Source of the DNA: Legionella sp.
GTDB lineage: Bacteria > Pseudomonadota > Gammaproteobacteria > Legionellales > Legionellaceae
Direction: 5' to 3'
Length of the DNA stretch: 34,968 nt
Assembly (NCBI GenBank): GCA_024636645.1
Contig: JAGXGR010000042.1
Location: 1 to 34,968 of the forward strand
Position numbers and translations under genes: made by a program. Within the stretch, counting starts at the first letter, position 1; each line of letters starts with the position of its first letter. Below are positions 24,493-34,968 of the stretch, one piece after another. A model generated the notes under the pieces. That model saw only the letters and a program-made list of their open reading frames with translations. It searched no databases and was not told the DNA's origin.

Positions 24493-24521
24493 TATTTATC
24501 AAATGCCACATGTTATGTCAA
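24493..24521 (-). promoter_or_regulatory. possible promoter of the MHS transporter gene
   Basis: TTGACA (24521-24516), 17-bp spacer, TAAATA (24498-24493), minus strand, about 85 bases before the preferred start codon. The -35 is perfect and the -10 only fair. Confidence 0.45.
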
Positions 24522-24664
24522 AACTTTTTACACACTGGAGAATATAACAGCCCGGAAAATCAGGCGTCTTGATGCGCTTTGCTGGCATTGATCGCGCGGC
24601 GCATCAAAATTTTAATCCTGCAAAAGAGCTTCTGCCAGACAGAATGCTCCGGCATTACCAAAAA

Positions 24665-26323
24665 TCAAGCCTTATGCATCGGGCAACTCACCCCAACCTC
24701 AGCAAATGCTTCTACTACAGCGGTTTTATCCAGCTCCCTATCAAGCGTTGCCTGTATGACGCCACAGGCTGCAAAGTCATAATAGGCAATGGGTGACCAA
24801 TAATGCATATTGGCATCCACCATCACCTGAAATGCCTGCTGTATCGACCAGCCTGGCTTGTGTGCTAAAAGATAAAAGGCCTTGTTAAATACGCCGCTAG
24901 TATAATGCACATCCAGATAATCGTAATAATCATTGGCATTATCTATAGAACGGCCGTCTTTTGTGGGTTCGTCCATATAACGCAACGCCATACCACCAAT
25001 GACTGCTTCACGACCTATACTCCAGTCTTGTTCATCCCAATACCAGGCATGGTCATGACGAATATAATCCTGTAGTGCTATGGCTGCCATATCAGAAAAA
25101 GATTCATTAATGCCGCCTGACTGACCTTCATAAAAAAGACCTGAATAGAGTTCTGTGAAGTTATGTGAGAGCTCATGACCAATCACGGCTTGTGCAGGGG
25201 CTGTCAGGAAGGTTTCGCCGTTACCGATTACGATTTGCTGATGTGCTATCAAACGGCCTTTATGACGAATCGTTGGTATCGCAAAAGCATTATCCATAGC
25301 ACCCAAATGGGTATAAGCCCGCAGTGGCAAATCATCCCCTAAAGGCGCTTTGACCCCATATATTTTCTGGTACATATCCATCGTTTGTCCAGCAAAATAC
25401 ATGGTATCATTCACCGGAGAAAAGGAATAATTAACCGGGCCTGCCGTTCCATCGGAGTAATTAATATATTGACTGTCCTCACTGCAGGGGTATGAAAAAG
25501 CATGAAGTTTGTTAGTTGCCTCATCATAAACACTGATAGGAAAAGCGTCATAGCCAAGGTTTTCATTGTTCAGGTTCATCACCCTTATGGCGGGGGTTTC
25601 AACCAAACAGTTACCCTCTTTAACGGTCACATCAAACTTTCCCAATGACGGCAAGCCGGGTAAGGCATCGCCGTGTTGAAACATGCCTGCCCGATAGGGT
25701 AAAACAATGGAATTGCCACCCGGACCCTGACCTATCTTCTCATGACGTGCGCTGTTCCATTGTTTAAGAATTTCACCGCTATTGGCATCAATGATATAGT
25801 TAGGCGCTTCGATGGGTGCTGTCTTGCTGTTGATATAGAAGGATAAATGATAGGCCAGAAACGCTTTCTCCTGATCGTTTATAAAAATAATTTTTTCTAT
25901 ATTTTTAAATTTAGCCGTCCCTTTGACAGACGATAGAATTATTTTCTCTGCCTGCTCTTGTGTATATTTTGTGCCAAGGCTTTTTATATCCTTTTCAATG
26001 CCCGTCACATTGGTTCCTGTAACAGTTTCACTGCCGCCTTGTTTATTATGAAAAATCAATTGATGCCCCCAGACAGGCAGGCCCTTAAAATAGAGCTGAT
26101 AACGTGTATGCTTGCTTGCTCCCTTATCCACTGGCTTTAACTGATATTCATTTTGTTGTTGATTCGTCATTGTCTGAGTCAGGCTGTGCCTGCTCGCTAA
26201 ATGTGATGATTGAAACTGCGGTAAAGATTGGCCGGCTTCGCCCCACACCATGGTTTGTGTCGCTGCAAAACTGGCTGAACTGGCCGCAAACGTGACTACC
26301 AATGAAACAAATTGCTTTTTCAT
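24665..26323 (-). CDS. secreted M4-family zinc metalloprotease, ProA/Msp-like
   Basis: A 552-residue thermolysin-type preproprotease. Signal peptide (MKKQFVSLVVTFAASSASFA), FTP/PepSY-type propeptide (about to residue 195), then the catalytic domain with HELSHNFTE (zinc ligands His383 and His387, catalytic Glu384), third ligand Glu407 in SGGINESFSD, and the proton-donor His473 in LDVHYTSGVFNKAF. It resembles Legionella ProA (Msp), a type II-secreted virulence protease, but differs enough in the C-terminal part that it may be a paralogue. The frame is open to 26365; the ATG at 26321-26323 has AGGAT upstream and starts the signal peptide. It is divergent from the Rossmann/DUF2520 gene. Confidence 0.92.
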   Translation of the reverse strand: MKKQFVSLVVTFAASSASFAATQTMVWGEAGQSLPQFQSSHLASRHSLTQTMTNQQQNEYQLKPVDKGASKHTRYQLYFKGLPVWGHQLIFHNKQGGSETVTGTNVTGIEKDIKSLGTKYTQEQAEKIILSSVKGTAKFKNIEKIIFINDQEKAFLAYHLSFYINSKTAPIEAPNYIIDANSGEILKQWNSARHEKIGQGPGGNSIVLPYRAGMFQHGDALPGLPSLGKFDVTVKEGNCLVETPAIRVMNLNNENLGYDAFPISVYDEATNKLHAFSYPCSEDSQYINYSDGTAGPVNYSFSPVNDTMYFAGQTMDMYQKIYGVKAPLGDDLPLRAYTHLGAMDNAFAIPTIRHKGRLIAHQQIVIGNGETFLTAPAQAVIGHELSHNFTELYSGLFYEGQSGGINESFSDMAAIALQDYIRHDHAWYWDEQDWSIGREAVIGGMALRYMDEPTKDGRSIDNANDYYDYLDVHYTSGVFNKAFYLLAHKPGWSIQQAFQVMVDANMHYWSPIAYYDFAACGVIQATLDRELDKTAVVEAFAEVGVSCPMHKA

Positions 26324-26407
26324 AAGATCATCCTGATCGATTGCCGAAATTTCATCGTGCAACAAAATGACAAAAAAAACAATAAAAAATGATTAGTTTA
26401 TGAGACA

Positions 26408-27301
26408 ATGACACATATTTCCTTAAATTTAATCAGCATGAAGTGCAACATTATTGGCGCAGGCCGATTGGGTAAACAGCTTGCCATGGCCATTGACGCC
26501 CTGGAATGTATTGACATTGCAGCCCTCTGCAATCAAAACCATGTCAGCAGTTTTAATGCGCTTAAAGAATGCGGTTTAAAAAATACACTGGCGCTTCATT
26601 CAGTGAAAGCGCTTCCTTTAGCTGATGCCATTTTCATCACCGTTCCTGATGATCAAATCACCGTAGTGGTAAAAGCGCTTGAACAAAGCGATGTTTTACA
26701 AGCGGGTTGTTTCATTATCCATTGCAGCGGTGTCCTGGCTTCTAGGATTTTATCCCCTTTACAGGCCAAGGGCTGTCAAATAGCAAGCCTCCACCCTCTG
26801 AAGGCTTTTAAAAAAGGCGCGATGCCTGCAAATGCCTTTTTTCAGGTGGATTGTATTATAGAGGGCGACGATGCAGTGGTTGAATGGCTCACATCTCTTT
26901 GCCATCAATTGAAAGCCTATCCAGCAAGGATTGCTGCGGGGCAAAAGCCAGCTTACCATGCTGCCGCTGTCATTGCCTCAAATTATATGGTGACTTTGGC
27001 AGATACCGCAACGCAGCTGATGGGTATGGCGGGATTAAAGCAACAGGACGCGTTTCCCATGATACGTCGTCTGATGCAAAGCAGTTTAAATAACCTGATG
27101 GATTCCAATGAAGCCAAAGAGGCCCTGACAGGGCCTATCTCACGAGGTGATCAGACAAGCGTTGCAAGCCATTTGCAGGCTATCAAGCCTCAAGTCCATC
27201 ACGAGCTATATAAGGCTATGGGATTGGCTACGCTCCCACTGACAGCGTTGACCGATGAAAAAAAACAGGCATTGGCTCAACTGCTCCAATCTGAAATATA
27301 A
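26408..27301 (+). CDS. Rossmann-like / DUF2520 domain protein
   Basis: A 297-residue protein with an N-terminal NAD(P)-binding fold, MKCNIIGAGRLGKQLA with the GxGxxG loop, followed by DAIFITVPDDQI and a DUF2520-type helical C-terminal domain (ASLHPLKAF, AYHAAAVIASNYMVTL, ALTGPISRGD). The build resembles 6-phosphogluconate/ketopantoate-type dehydrogenases and F420-dependent NADP reductases; substrate unknown. The ATG at 26408 has a weak GAG site; the ATG at 26438 begins directly at the Rossmann strand and is a serious alternative. Convergent with parC, 12 bases apart. Confidence 0.82.
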   Translation: MTHISLNLISMKCNIIGAGRLGKQLAMAIDALECIDIAALCNQNHVSSFNALKECGLKNTLALHSVKALPLADAIFITVPDDQITVVVKALEQSDVLQAGCFIIHCSGVLASRILSPLQAKGCQIASLHPLKAFKKGAMPANAFFQVDCIIEGDDAVVEWLTSLCHQLKAYPARIAAGQKPAYHAAAVIASNYMVTLADTATQLMGMAGLKQQDAFPMIRRLMQSSLNNLMDSNEAKEALTGPISRGDQTSVASHLQAIKPQVHHELYKAMGLATLPLTALTDEKKQALAQLLQSEI

Positions 27302-27313
27302 AAATCGACCCGA

Positions 27314-29566
27314 TTAATTTTCACCCTTATCATTTTTAGTCACTTCCAGACAAGTCACATTCTGCAAACCACGCGGCAGGCGATTGCCTCTGCGACCACG
27401 CTCACCCACATAATGCTGTAAATCCATGCCTTTCAATGTGAAATGCCGCTTGCCTGCATGCACTGTCAAGGCATCCTTCTCTCGCATTATCTTGACATCA
27501 ATAACAAATTCTTCACGCGACTTGGCTTTAGCTGAAGGAATATTCAGTAGTTTATTGCCCTTTCCTCGTGATAGCTCAGGCAATTCAGTCACTGGAAAAA
27601 GCAGCAAGCGTCCTATATTACTCACGCAGGCAATTAACATATTTTCAGTTTGCTGCATGTTGGTTGGGGGCATAATGCGGCTGTTTTCGGATAATTTGAC
27701 ACAAGATTTTCCGTTGCGGTTTTTGACCTGTAAGTCACCGGCTTTGGCTATGAAGCCATAACCTGCATCACTGACTAACAAAATTTTATCTTCCGCCTCA
27801 CCGCACACCAGTGCCTCAAACAGCATCCCATCCGCTGGATTCAATTTACCGGTTAAAGGCTCACCCTGACCGCGAGCCGAGGGCAAAGAATGGCCGGGTA
27901 ATGCGTATACCTTGCCTTCACTGTCAAAAAATAGAATCTGCTGGTTCGAGCGCGCGAAGGTTTGCGCCTTAAATTCATCGCCAGCCTTGTAGCTTAATTC
28001 CCGACCATCGACATCATGGCCTTTCGCTGCACGTACCCAGCCCTTTTGGGAAATCACAACCGTGATGGGCTCGTTAGGCAGGATATCCTCTTCTTTTAAA
28101 GCTTGTGATTCTTCACGGGCGACCAGTGGGGAACGGCGAGGATCGCCAAACTGATCGCGATCTCTTGCTATCTCATCTTTAACCAGTTTTTTAAGCTTTG
28201 ATTCACTGCCCAATATGTTCTGAAGGTGATCCCTTTCCTGTGATAATTCATCCAATTCTGACTGAAGTTTTATTTCCTCAAGTTTGGCCAAATGCCGCAG
28301 CTTCATTTCAAGAATTGCTTCGGCCTGTCGTTCGCTCAATTCAAAACGCGCCATCAAGGCAGACTTGGGATGCTCGGCCTCACGGATAATAGCTATCACT
28401 TCATCAATGTTTAAGTAAGCAGTAATCAAACCCTCAAGGACATGAATTCTATCCATGATCTTAGCTAAACGATGCTCCAGTCGTTTTCTGACCGTTGAGA
28501 TACGGTATGTAATCCATTCCTGCAAGATAGTCAGTAAACTTTTCACTCTGGGCTTGCCATCAAGGCCAATCATATTAAAATTAACACGATAGCTTTTTTC
28601 AAGATCAGTCGTTGCAAATAAATGTGACATTAAGCCTTCGGTATCAACGCGGTTTGATTTGGGAATAATCACCAGCCGTGTAGGGTGTTCGTGATCGGAT
28701 TCATCGCGAAGATCTTCAATCATCGGTAGTTTCTTGGCCTGCATCTGTGCTGCAATCTGCTCTATGATTTTTGCACCCGATACCTGGTAAGGCAGGGCTG
28801 TAATGACAATGTTATTTTCTTCACGCGCATAAACCGCACGCATTTTAACGGAGCCATGGCCGGTTTCATACATGGTATGAATGGCTTTTTGTCCAGTAAT
28901 GATTTCAGCACTGGTTGGAAAATCGGGTCCTTTAATAAAAGAACAAATGGCCTCTATATGGGCTTTGGGGTTATCCAGTAAATGAATACAGGCATTCGCC
29001 ACTTCTGTAAGATTATGCGGTAAAATATCAGCAGACATCCCTACGGCAATGCCTGTTGCTCCATTGAGTAAAATATTAGGTAATCGGGCGGGCAAAAGAG
29101 AAGGCTCTTGCAGGGTCCCGTCAAAATTATCAACCCATTCCACGGTGCCTTGTTGTAACTCAGCAAGCAAAACATCAGCATAGGGCGACAAACGCGCTTC
29201 GGTATATCGCATTGCGGCAAAAGACTTGGGATCATCTGTAGAGCCCCAGTTGCCTTGCCCGTCAACAAAAGGATAGCGATAGGAAAAAGGCTGAGCCATT
29301 AATACCATTGCCTCATAACAGGCAGAATCCCCATGCGGATGGAATTTACCTAATACATCCCCCACTGTACGTGCAGATTTTTTATATTTGGCGCTCGCTT
29401 TCAAACCCAGTTCAGACATAGCATAAACAATTCTACGCTGAACAGGCTTCAACCCATCGGCTAGATGCGGTAATGCTCTATCCAAAATGACATACATTGA
29501 ATAATCAAGGTAGGCTTTTTCGGTAAATTCAGTTAACGGTTTTTTTTCCAAAAGTGTATTTTTCAT
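27314..29566 (-). CDS. parC: DNA topoisomerase IV subunit A
   Basis: The breakage-reunion subunit of topoisomerase IV, which decatenates daughter chromosomes together with ParE. The 750 residues match ParC (E. coli 752) rather than GyrA, which is longer. The winged-helix region has [27 protein letters not shown], and the catalytic tyrosine is Tyr121 in [12 protein letters not shown]. The quinolone-resistance positions are Ser81 and Glu85, i.e. the wild-type pair. A coiled coil and C-terminal beta-propeller follow. It is monocistronic; parE is not in the window. The ribosome-binding site before the ATG is weak. Confidence 0.97.
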   Translation of the reverse strand: MKNTLLEKKPLTEFTEKAYLDYSMYVILDRALPHLADGLKPVQRRIVYAMSELGLKASAKYKKSARTVGDVLGKFHPHGDSACYEAMVLMAQPFSYRYPFVDGQGNWGSTDDPKSFAAMRYTEARLSPYADVLLAELQQGTVEWVDNFDGTLQEPSLLPARLPNILLNGATGIAVGMSADILPHNLTEVANACIHLLDNPKAHIEAICSFIKGPDFPTSAEIITGQKAIHTMYETGHGSVKMRAVYAREENNIVITALPYQVSGAKIIEQIAAQMQAKKLPMIEDLRDESDHEHPTRLVIIPKSNRVDTEGLMSHLFATTDLEKSYRVNFNMIGLDGKPRVKSLLTILQEWITYRISTVRKRLEHRLAKIMDRIHVLEGLITAYLNIDEVIAIIREAEHPKSALMARFELSERQAEAILEMKLRHLAKLEEIKLQSELDELSQERDHLQNILGSESKLKKLVKDEIARDRDQFGDPRRSPLVAREESQALKEEDILPNEPITVVISQKGWVRAAKGHDVDGRELSYKAGDEFKAQTFARSNQQILFFDSEGKVYALPGHSLPSARGQGEPLTGKLNPADGMLFEALVCGEAEDKILLVSDAGYGFIAKAGDLQVKNRNGKSCVKLSENSRIMPPTNMQQTENMLIACVSNIGRLLLFPVTELPELSRGKGNKLLNIPSAKAKSREEFVIDVKIMREKDALTVHAGKRHFTLKGMDLQHYVGERGRRGNRLPRGLQNVTCLEVTKNDKGEN

Positions 29567-29661
29567 AATATTCGGCTTTGTCAGTCATAAGTAAATTATA
29601 CCATAATATCCCTAATGTACTTCAAGACAGCTATTTTTAACAGGATTAAGGGATGGGATAA

Positions 29662-30300
29662 CACGGCTGTCCCATCTTAATTTGCATTGAAGTTAATCAG
29701 TTAGCACGATCTGCTCCCTTCTCCCTTGAGGGAGAAGGGTTGGGGATGAGGGTGGCTGGTGTGGCACGGTGTTGAATAAGTAGATTGACTAGGCTACTCA
29801 ACTGATTTATCTATCTGTTTTTATTAAAAATAATTGAGTAGATAAATTAAAAATAAATAAGGATGAGGACGCATGAAAGAGCGTGCAAAAGAACTAAGAC
29901 GAAACATGACCGATGTTGAAAATCGCATATGTATTATTTGAGAAACAGGTGATTAGGTGGGTATAATTTTGTTCGGGAACTCGTCATCGGCCATTATATT
30001 GCTGATTTTGTGTGCTGCGAAAAAAAATGGTCATTGAAATTTATGGGGGGCAACATAGGGACGCCGTTGAATATGAGGCGCTGCGCACTAAAGATTTAGA
30101 AGGTCTGGGCTATCGAGTATTACGAATATGGAATAATGAAGTTTTTAAAAATATACAGGGTGTGATGGATAGCATTCTCAATGTACTCGATACCGTGCCA
30201 CACCAGCCACCCTCATCCCCAACCCTTCTCCCTCAAGGGAGAAGGGAGCAGATCGTGCTAACTGATTAACTTCAATGCAAATTAAGATGGGACAGCCGTG
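29662..30300. mobile_element. 639-bp DUF559-carrying element with 109-bp inverted repeats
   Basis: The two ends, 29662-29770 and 30192-30300, are perfect inverted repeats of 109 bp, each outer end reading CACGGCTGTCCC inward. Immediately outside lie GATGGGATAA (29652-29661) and GATGGGAAAA (30301-30310), direct repeats agreeing at 9 of 10 bases, as a target-site duplication would. The only gene inside is a broken DUF559 endonuclease-like frame whose C-terminal codons run into the right repeat. No transposase is present. The right-end repeat recurs at 117-187. I infer a transposable unit, mobilised either by its own endonuclease-like protein or by an enzyme in trans. Confidence 0.8.
29873..30269 (+). 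pseudogene. DUF559 (PD-(D/E)XK, Vsr-like) gene, frameshifted
   Basis: The start is clear: ATG with GAGG 7 bases upstream and MKERAKELRRNMTDVENRI. Reconstructing the family sequence needs one missing base near 29933 (Trp codon reduced to TG), a TGA stop at about 29949-29951 after LRNR-like sequence, and one missing A in the A-run at 30020-30027. After these it continues VIEIYGGQHRDAVEYEALRTKDLEGLGYRVLRIWNNEV. The usual catalytic EIDGGQH reads EIYGGQH, a further sign of decay. The last 20 or so codons lie inside the right terminal repeat. In intact form the protein would be about 130 residues. Function of DUF559 proteins is not established beyond the endonuclease fold. Confidence 0.85.
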
Positions 30301-30310
30301 GATGGGAAAA

Positions 30311-30569
30311 GGTAAAATTAATATCTTTTATCCGGATTTTGATTTTGATATAAAAAATTGATTCCAGGTTCTGATGATAAAGAGAGTAGCCATTTTTGAA
30401 AGCGTCGTTGCGAGCACCCCAACTTTTTTGGCAAACATCAGAAAAGACCTAAGTTGTAAAAAAATCAATGACCTGCAATTTAGGTATTTGGAAGAAGTGA
30501 GCCGACGAAGAAACAATGTTTTCAAAAATTGTTCCTTGTGAAACTTCATTTATAAATAATTTGATTTAA
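30311..30569. other. A/T-rich intergenic stretch between element and atp operon
   Basis: No gene with a credible ribosome-binding site or recognisable family is visible here. A 73-codon minus-strand frame (30328-30549) has a low-complexity hydrophobic/basic translation and no start signal. A loose inverted repeat (AACAATGTTTTC with AAAAATTGTT, about 30511-30533) is the only ordered sequence. Confidence 0.5.
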
Positions 30570-30601
30570 TAAAAAGGGATGAAGCAGAGTTGGACTCTAC
30601 T
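30570..30601 (-). terminator. terminator of the atp operon
   Basis: On the minus strand GAAG-T-AGAGT pairs with ACTCT-G-CTTC (30601-30579) and is followed by ATCCCTTTTTATT. The hairpin includes the atpC stop codon. The U-run is short, so moderate confidence. Confidence 0.6.
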
Positions 30602-31019
30602 TCATTTTTTTGCGAATTTTCTGAATAGCGCGGATTTGGGCAACAGCTCTTGCAAGCTCGGCCGCAGCTGCAGAATAATCAATTTCTGCATTTTTATTTG
30701 CGATGGCCTGCTCAGCCCGTTCTTTGGCGGCCAGAGCCGCAGCCTCATCAAGATCTGCTGCACGCTCTACCGCATCAGCAAGGACTGTGACATGACGGGG
30801 TTGCACTTCCAACATACCGCCGGAAACATAAAATATTTCCTGTTCGCCTCCAGGCAAAGTGACACGGATCTCACCGGGTCTAAGTACCGTCAGCAGAGGC
30901 GCATGGCCTGGTGCAATTCCTACCTCACCAAGCTCTGCTGTTGCTACCACCATCTCTACTGTACCAGAGAAAATTTCTTTCTCTGCACTTACGATATCCA
31001 AGTGCGTTGTTATGGCCAT
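30597..31019 (-). CDS. atpC: F1 ATP synthase epsilon subunit
   Basis: The epsilon subunit of F1, which couples the gamma shaft to the c-ring and can inhibit ATP hydrolysis. The 140 residues (E. coli 139) show [47 protein letters not shown] and the C-terminal two-helix hairpin rich in Ala, Glu and Arg. The frame is open to an ATG at 31035-31037 that overlaps the atpD TGA. The ATG at 31017-31019 gives the usual N-terminus [13 protein letters not shown] and is preferred, with GAGG 12 bases upstream. Last gene of the operon. Confidence 0.95.
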   Translation of the reverse strand: MAITTHLDIVSAEKEIFSGTVEMVVATAELGEVGIAPGHAPLLTVLRPGEIRVTLPGGEQEIFYVSGGMLEVQPRHVTVLADAVERAADLDEAAALAAKERAEQAIANKNAEIDYSAAAAELARAVAQIRAIQKIRKKMK

Positions 31020-31033
31020 ATCGTCGTTCTGCC

Positions 31034-33291
<2,258 letters not shown>

Positions 33292-33354
33292 AATCTTGCT
33301 TCGCCTTTCATTTAATCCCTGAACGTTTCATCAGGACTAATCTAAATATTTTTA

Positions 33355-33377
33355 GCAGTAGCATGCTGTGCTACTGC
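33355..33377 (-). promoter_or_regulatory. stable hairpin between atpA and atpG
   Basis: GCAGTAGCA and TGCTACTGC form a perfect 9-bp stem with a 5-nt loop, 8 bases after the atpA stop codon. No U-tract follows, so termination is not expected. It could set mRNA processing or stability and so the subunit ratio. Confidence 0.6.
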
Positions 33378-33385
33378 ATTATCAG

Positions 33386-34939
33386 TTACCAGCTGCCGGT
33401 GCGCTTGAAATCTTCAACAGCAGATTTTAACTCTTTTTCAATATCACTGTTATAATCGCCAGTTTCATTGATTTTATGGATTAACGGCGCATGAGAAGCA
33501 CTCATGTAGTCATGCAGCGAGGCCTCAAAGGATTTAATTTCTGATACAGGAACGTCATCCAGATAGCCTTTTTCAACAACAAACAATGAAACGGCCATTT
33601 GGGCTACTGAATAAGGTGAATATTGAGGTTGCTTCATTAACTCAATGATTCGCTGTCCTCTTTCAAGCTGCTTTCGAGTTGTATCATCTAAATCAGATGC
33701 AAATTGAGAAAAGGCTTCCAGCTCTCTAAACTGAGCCAGTGCCAATCGAGTACCGCCACCAAGCTTTTTAATGATTTTGGTCTGAGCAGCACCACCCACA
33801 CGGGATACGGATAAACCGGAGTTAATTGCAGGTCGAACGCCTGAATTAAACAAGTCAACATCAAGGAAGATCTGGCCGTCGGTAATGGAAATCACGTTCG
33901 TGGGTACGAAAGCAGAAACATCGCCAGCTTGTGTTTCGATGATTGGCAGCGCCGTTAATGAGCCGGTCTTGCCTTTGACTTCACCGTTCGTTAATTTCTC
34001 AACTTCTTCTGCATTGATTCTGGCTGCGCGTTCCAGCAAGCGAGAGTGCAGATAGAAAATATCTCCAGGATAAGCTTCGCGACCTGGTGGACGACGTAAT
34101 AACAAGGATATTTGTCGATAGGCCCAGGCTTGTTTGGTCAAATCATCATAAACAATTAACGCATCTTCACCGCGCTCCATGAAGAATTCGCCCATGGTAC
34201 ATCCCGCATAAGGGGCAATAAATTGCAGGGCTGCGGAATCAGAGGCACTGGCAACAACAATGATGGTATGGTCTAAGGCGCCGTGCTCTTCGAGTTTGCG
34301 AACCAGAGAGGCAATAGAAGATGCTTTCTGACCAATCGCAACGTATACGCAAGTCACGCCGGTATCCTTCTGATTGATAATGGCGTCAATAGCAATGGCT
34401 GTTTTACCTGTTTGCCTGTCCCCAATAATCAACTCACGCTGGCCTCGGCCTACGGGTGTCATTGCATCAATGGCTTTCAATCCTGTTTGAACAGGCTGGT
34501 CAACGGACTTTCGTGCAATCACGCCAGGGGCTACTTTTTCGATAGGAGACATTTTCTCCGCTTTAATCGGGCCCTTGCCATCAATGGGGTTACCCAAAGC
34601 ATCAACAACGCGTCCTAAAAGCGCTCTACCTACAGGGACTTCCAGAATTCTTCCGGTGCACTTGCCCTTTTGACCTTCCGACAACTTGGAGTAATCGCCA
34701 AGTATAACTGCGCCTACGGAATCTCTTTCCAGGTTAAGTGCCAAACCAAATATGCCACCAGGAAACTCGATCATTTCTCCTTGCATGGCATCGGCAAGGC
34801 CGTGTAAGCGAACGATACCATCTTTTAAACTTACAATCGTTCCTTCATTTCTAGCTTCAGAAACCACTTTAAATTCATCAATTTTCTTTCTGATTAATTC
34901 GCTGATTTCAGAAGGATTTAACGCTACGTGTTCTGACAT
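33386..34939 (-). CDS. atpA: F1 ATP synthase alpha subunit
   Basis: The non-catalytic nucleotide-binding subunit of F1. The 517 residues (E. coli 513) contain the Walker A motif GDRQTGKT (173-180), [31 protein letters not shown], and the arginine-finger region [13 protein letters not shown]. The start ATG has GAGGAT about 7 bases upstream. It is followed by a 94-bp gap with a hairpin and then atpG. The order atpA-atpG-atpD-atpC is the standard one; atpH is expected upstream. Confidence 0.98.
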   Translation of the reverse strand: MSEHVALNPSEISELIRKKIDEFKVVSEARNEGTIVSLKDGIVRLHGLADAMQGEMIEFPGGIFGLALNLERDSVGAVILGDYSKLSEGQKGKCTGRILEVPVGRALLGRVVDALGNPIDGKGPIKAEKMSPIEKVAPGVIARKSVDQPVQTGLKAIDAMTPVGRGQRELIIGDRQTGKTAIAIDAIINQKDTGVTCVYVAIGQKASSIASLVRKLEEHGALDHTIIVVASASDSAALQFIAPYAGCTMGEFFMERGEDALIVYDDLTKQAWAYRQISLLLRRPPGREAYPGDIFYLHSRLLERAARINAEEVEKLTNGEVKGKTGSLTALPIIETQAGDVSAFVPTNVISITDGQIFLDVDLFNSGVRPAINSGLSVSRVGGAAQTKIIKKLGGGTRLALAQFRELEAFSQFASDLDDTTRKQLERGQRIIELMKQPQYSPYSVAQMAVSLFVVEKGYLDDVPVSEIKSFEASLHDYMSASHAPLIHKINETGDYNSDIEKELKSAVEDFKRTGSW

Positions 34940-34956
34940 GAAAACTATCCTCTAAA

Positions 34957-34968
34957 TTAAGCGGCCAA
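34957..34968 (-). CDS. atpH: probable last codons of atpH (delta subunit), partial
   Basis: The minus strand reads TTG GCC GCT TAA just before the atpA ribosome-binding site, which would be Leu-Ala-Ala-stop. In F-type operons the delta subunit gene precedes atpA, so these are probably its final codons. Only position supports this, as three residues carry no family information. Confidence 0.35.
   Translation of the reverse strand: MAA

Noticed and set aside
30328-30549. 73-codon minus-strand open frame downstream of the atp operon.
   Set aside because: No ribosome-binding site, a low-complexity translation and no recognisable family; it is probably chance.
33318-33340. CTGATGAAACG in the atpA-atpG gap, reminiscent of a hammerhead ribozyme core.
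   Set aside because: There is no stem II and no second conserved GAAA strand in the right place; the similarity is a short chance match.

Overview
The window looks like a chromosomal segment of a Legionella species or close relative (Legionellales, Gammaproteobacteria). The main evidence is three tandem genes for the Legionella-type major outer membrane protein (MOMP, PF05150-like), an LbtU-type siderophore porin, a ProA/Msp-like M4 zinc metalloprotease, and a 907-residue kinase-like protein with features of a Dot/Icm effector. The rest is ordinary gammaproteobacterial housekeeping. The species cannot be named from the sequence.

Layout. 1-2.5 kb: class I photolyase (phr), bordered by a solitary copy of a repeat seen again at 30 kb, then a small DUF4332 helix-hairpin-helix protein. 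2.5-4.6 kb: slipin + NfeD protease pair. 4.8-9.5 kb: outer-membrane block on the minus strand (LbtU-type porin and three MOMP paralogues), with promoters and unusual 5' leader hairpins. 9.8-11.5 kb: pyrC overlapping rnt. 11.6-13.4 kb: oxidative-stress cluster (ahpC/tsa-type peroxiredoxin, grxD, divergent sodB) followed by argD. 14.6-14.8 kb: a MITE-like insertion. 14.9-17.7 kb: the candidate effector. 17.8-18.7 kb: psd. 18.6-21.0 kb: a decaying minus-strand pair, an AstE/AspA-like protein lacking its zinc-ligand signatures and an MFS transporter broken by an in-frame amber stop. 21.1 kb: tRNA-Leu(CAG). 21.2-29.6 kb: Sua5-type tsaC, a GDPD phosphodiesterase, an MHS-type MFS transporter, an M4 protease, a Rossmann/DUF2520 protein and parC. 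29.66-30.30 kb: a compact element with 109-bp perfect inverted repeats, a near-perfect 10-bp target duplication and a broken DUF559 endonuclease-like gene. 30.6-34.97 kb: atpC, atpD, atpG, atpA and probably the last codons of atpH.

How the parts relate. The minus-strand envelope genes make surface proteins. ahpC-grxD and sodB are divergent and serve peroxide, Fe-S/redox and superoxide defence. The atp genes form one operon in canonical order. The accessory signals most worth a second look are the DUF559 inverted-repeat element with its extra copy at the window start, the candidate kinase-fold effector with a duplicated C-terminal module, the covarying 5'-terminal hairpins of two MOMP messages, and the degenerating AstE-like/MFS operon. 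All domain assignments were made by eye; no database search was run.
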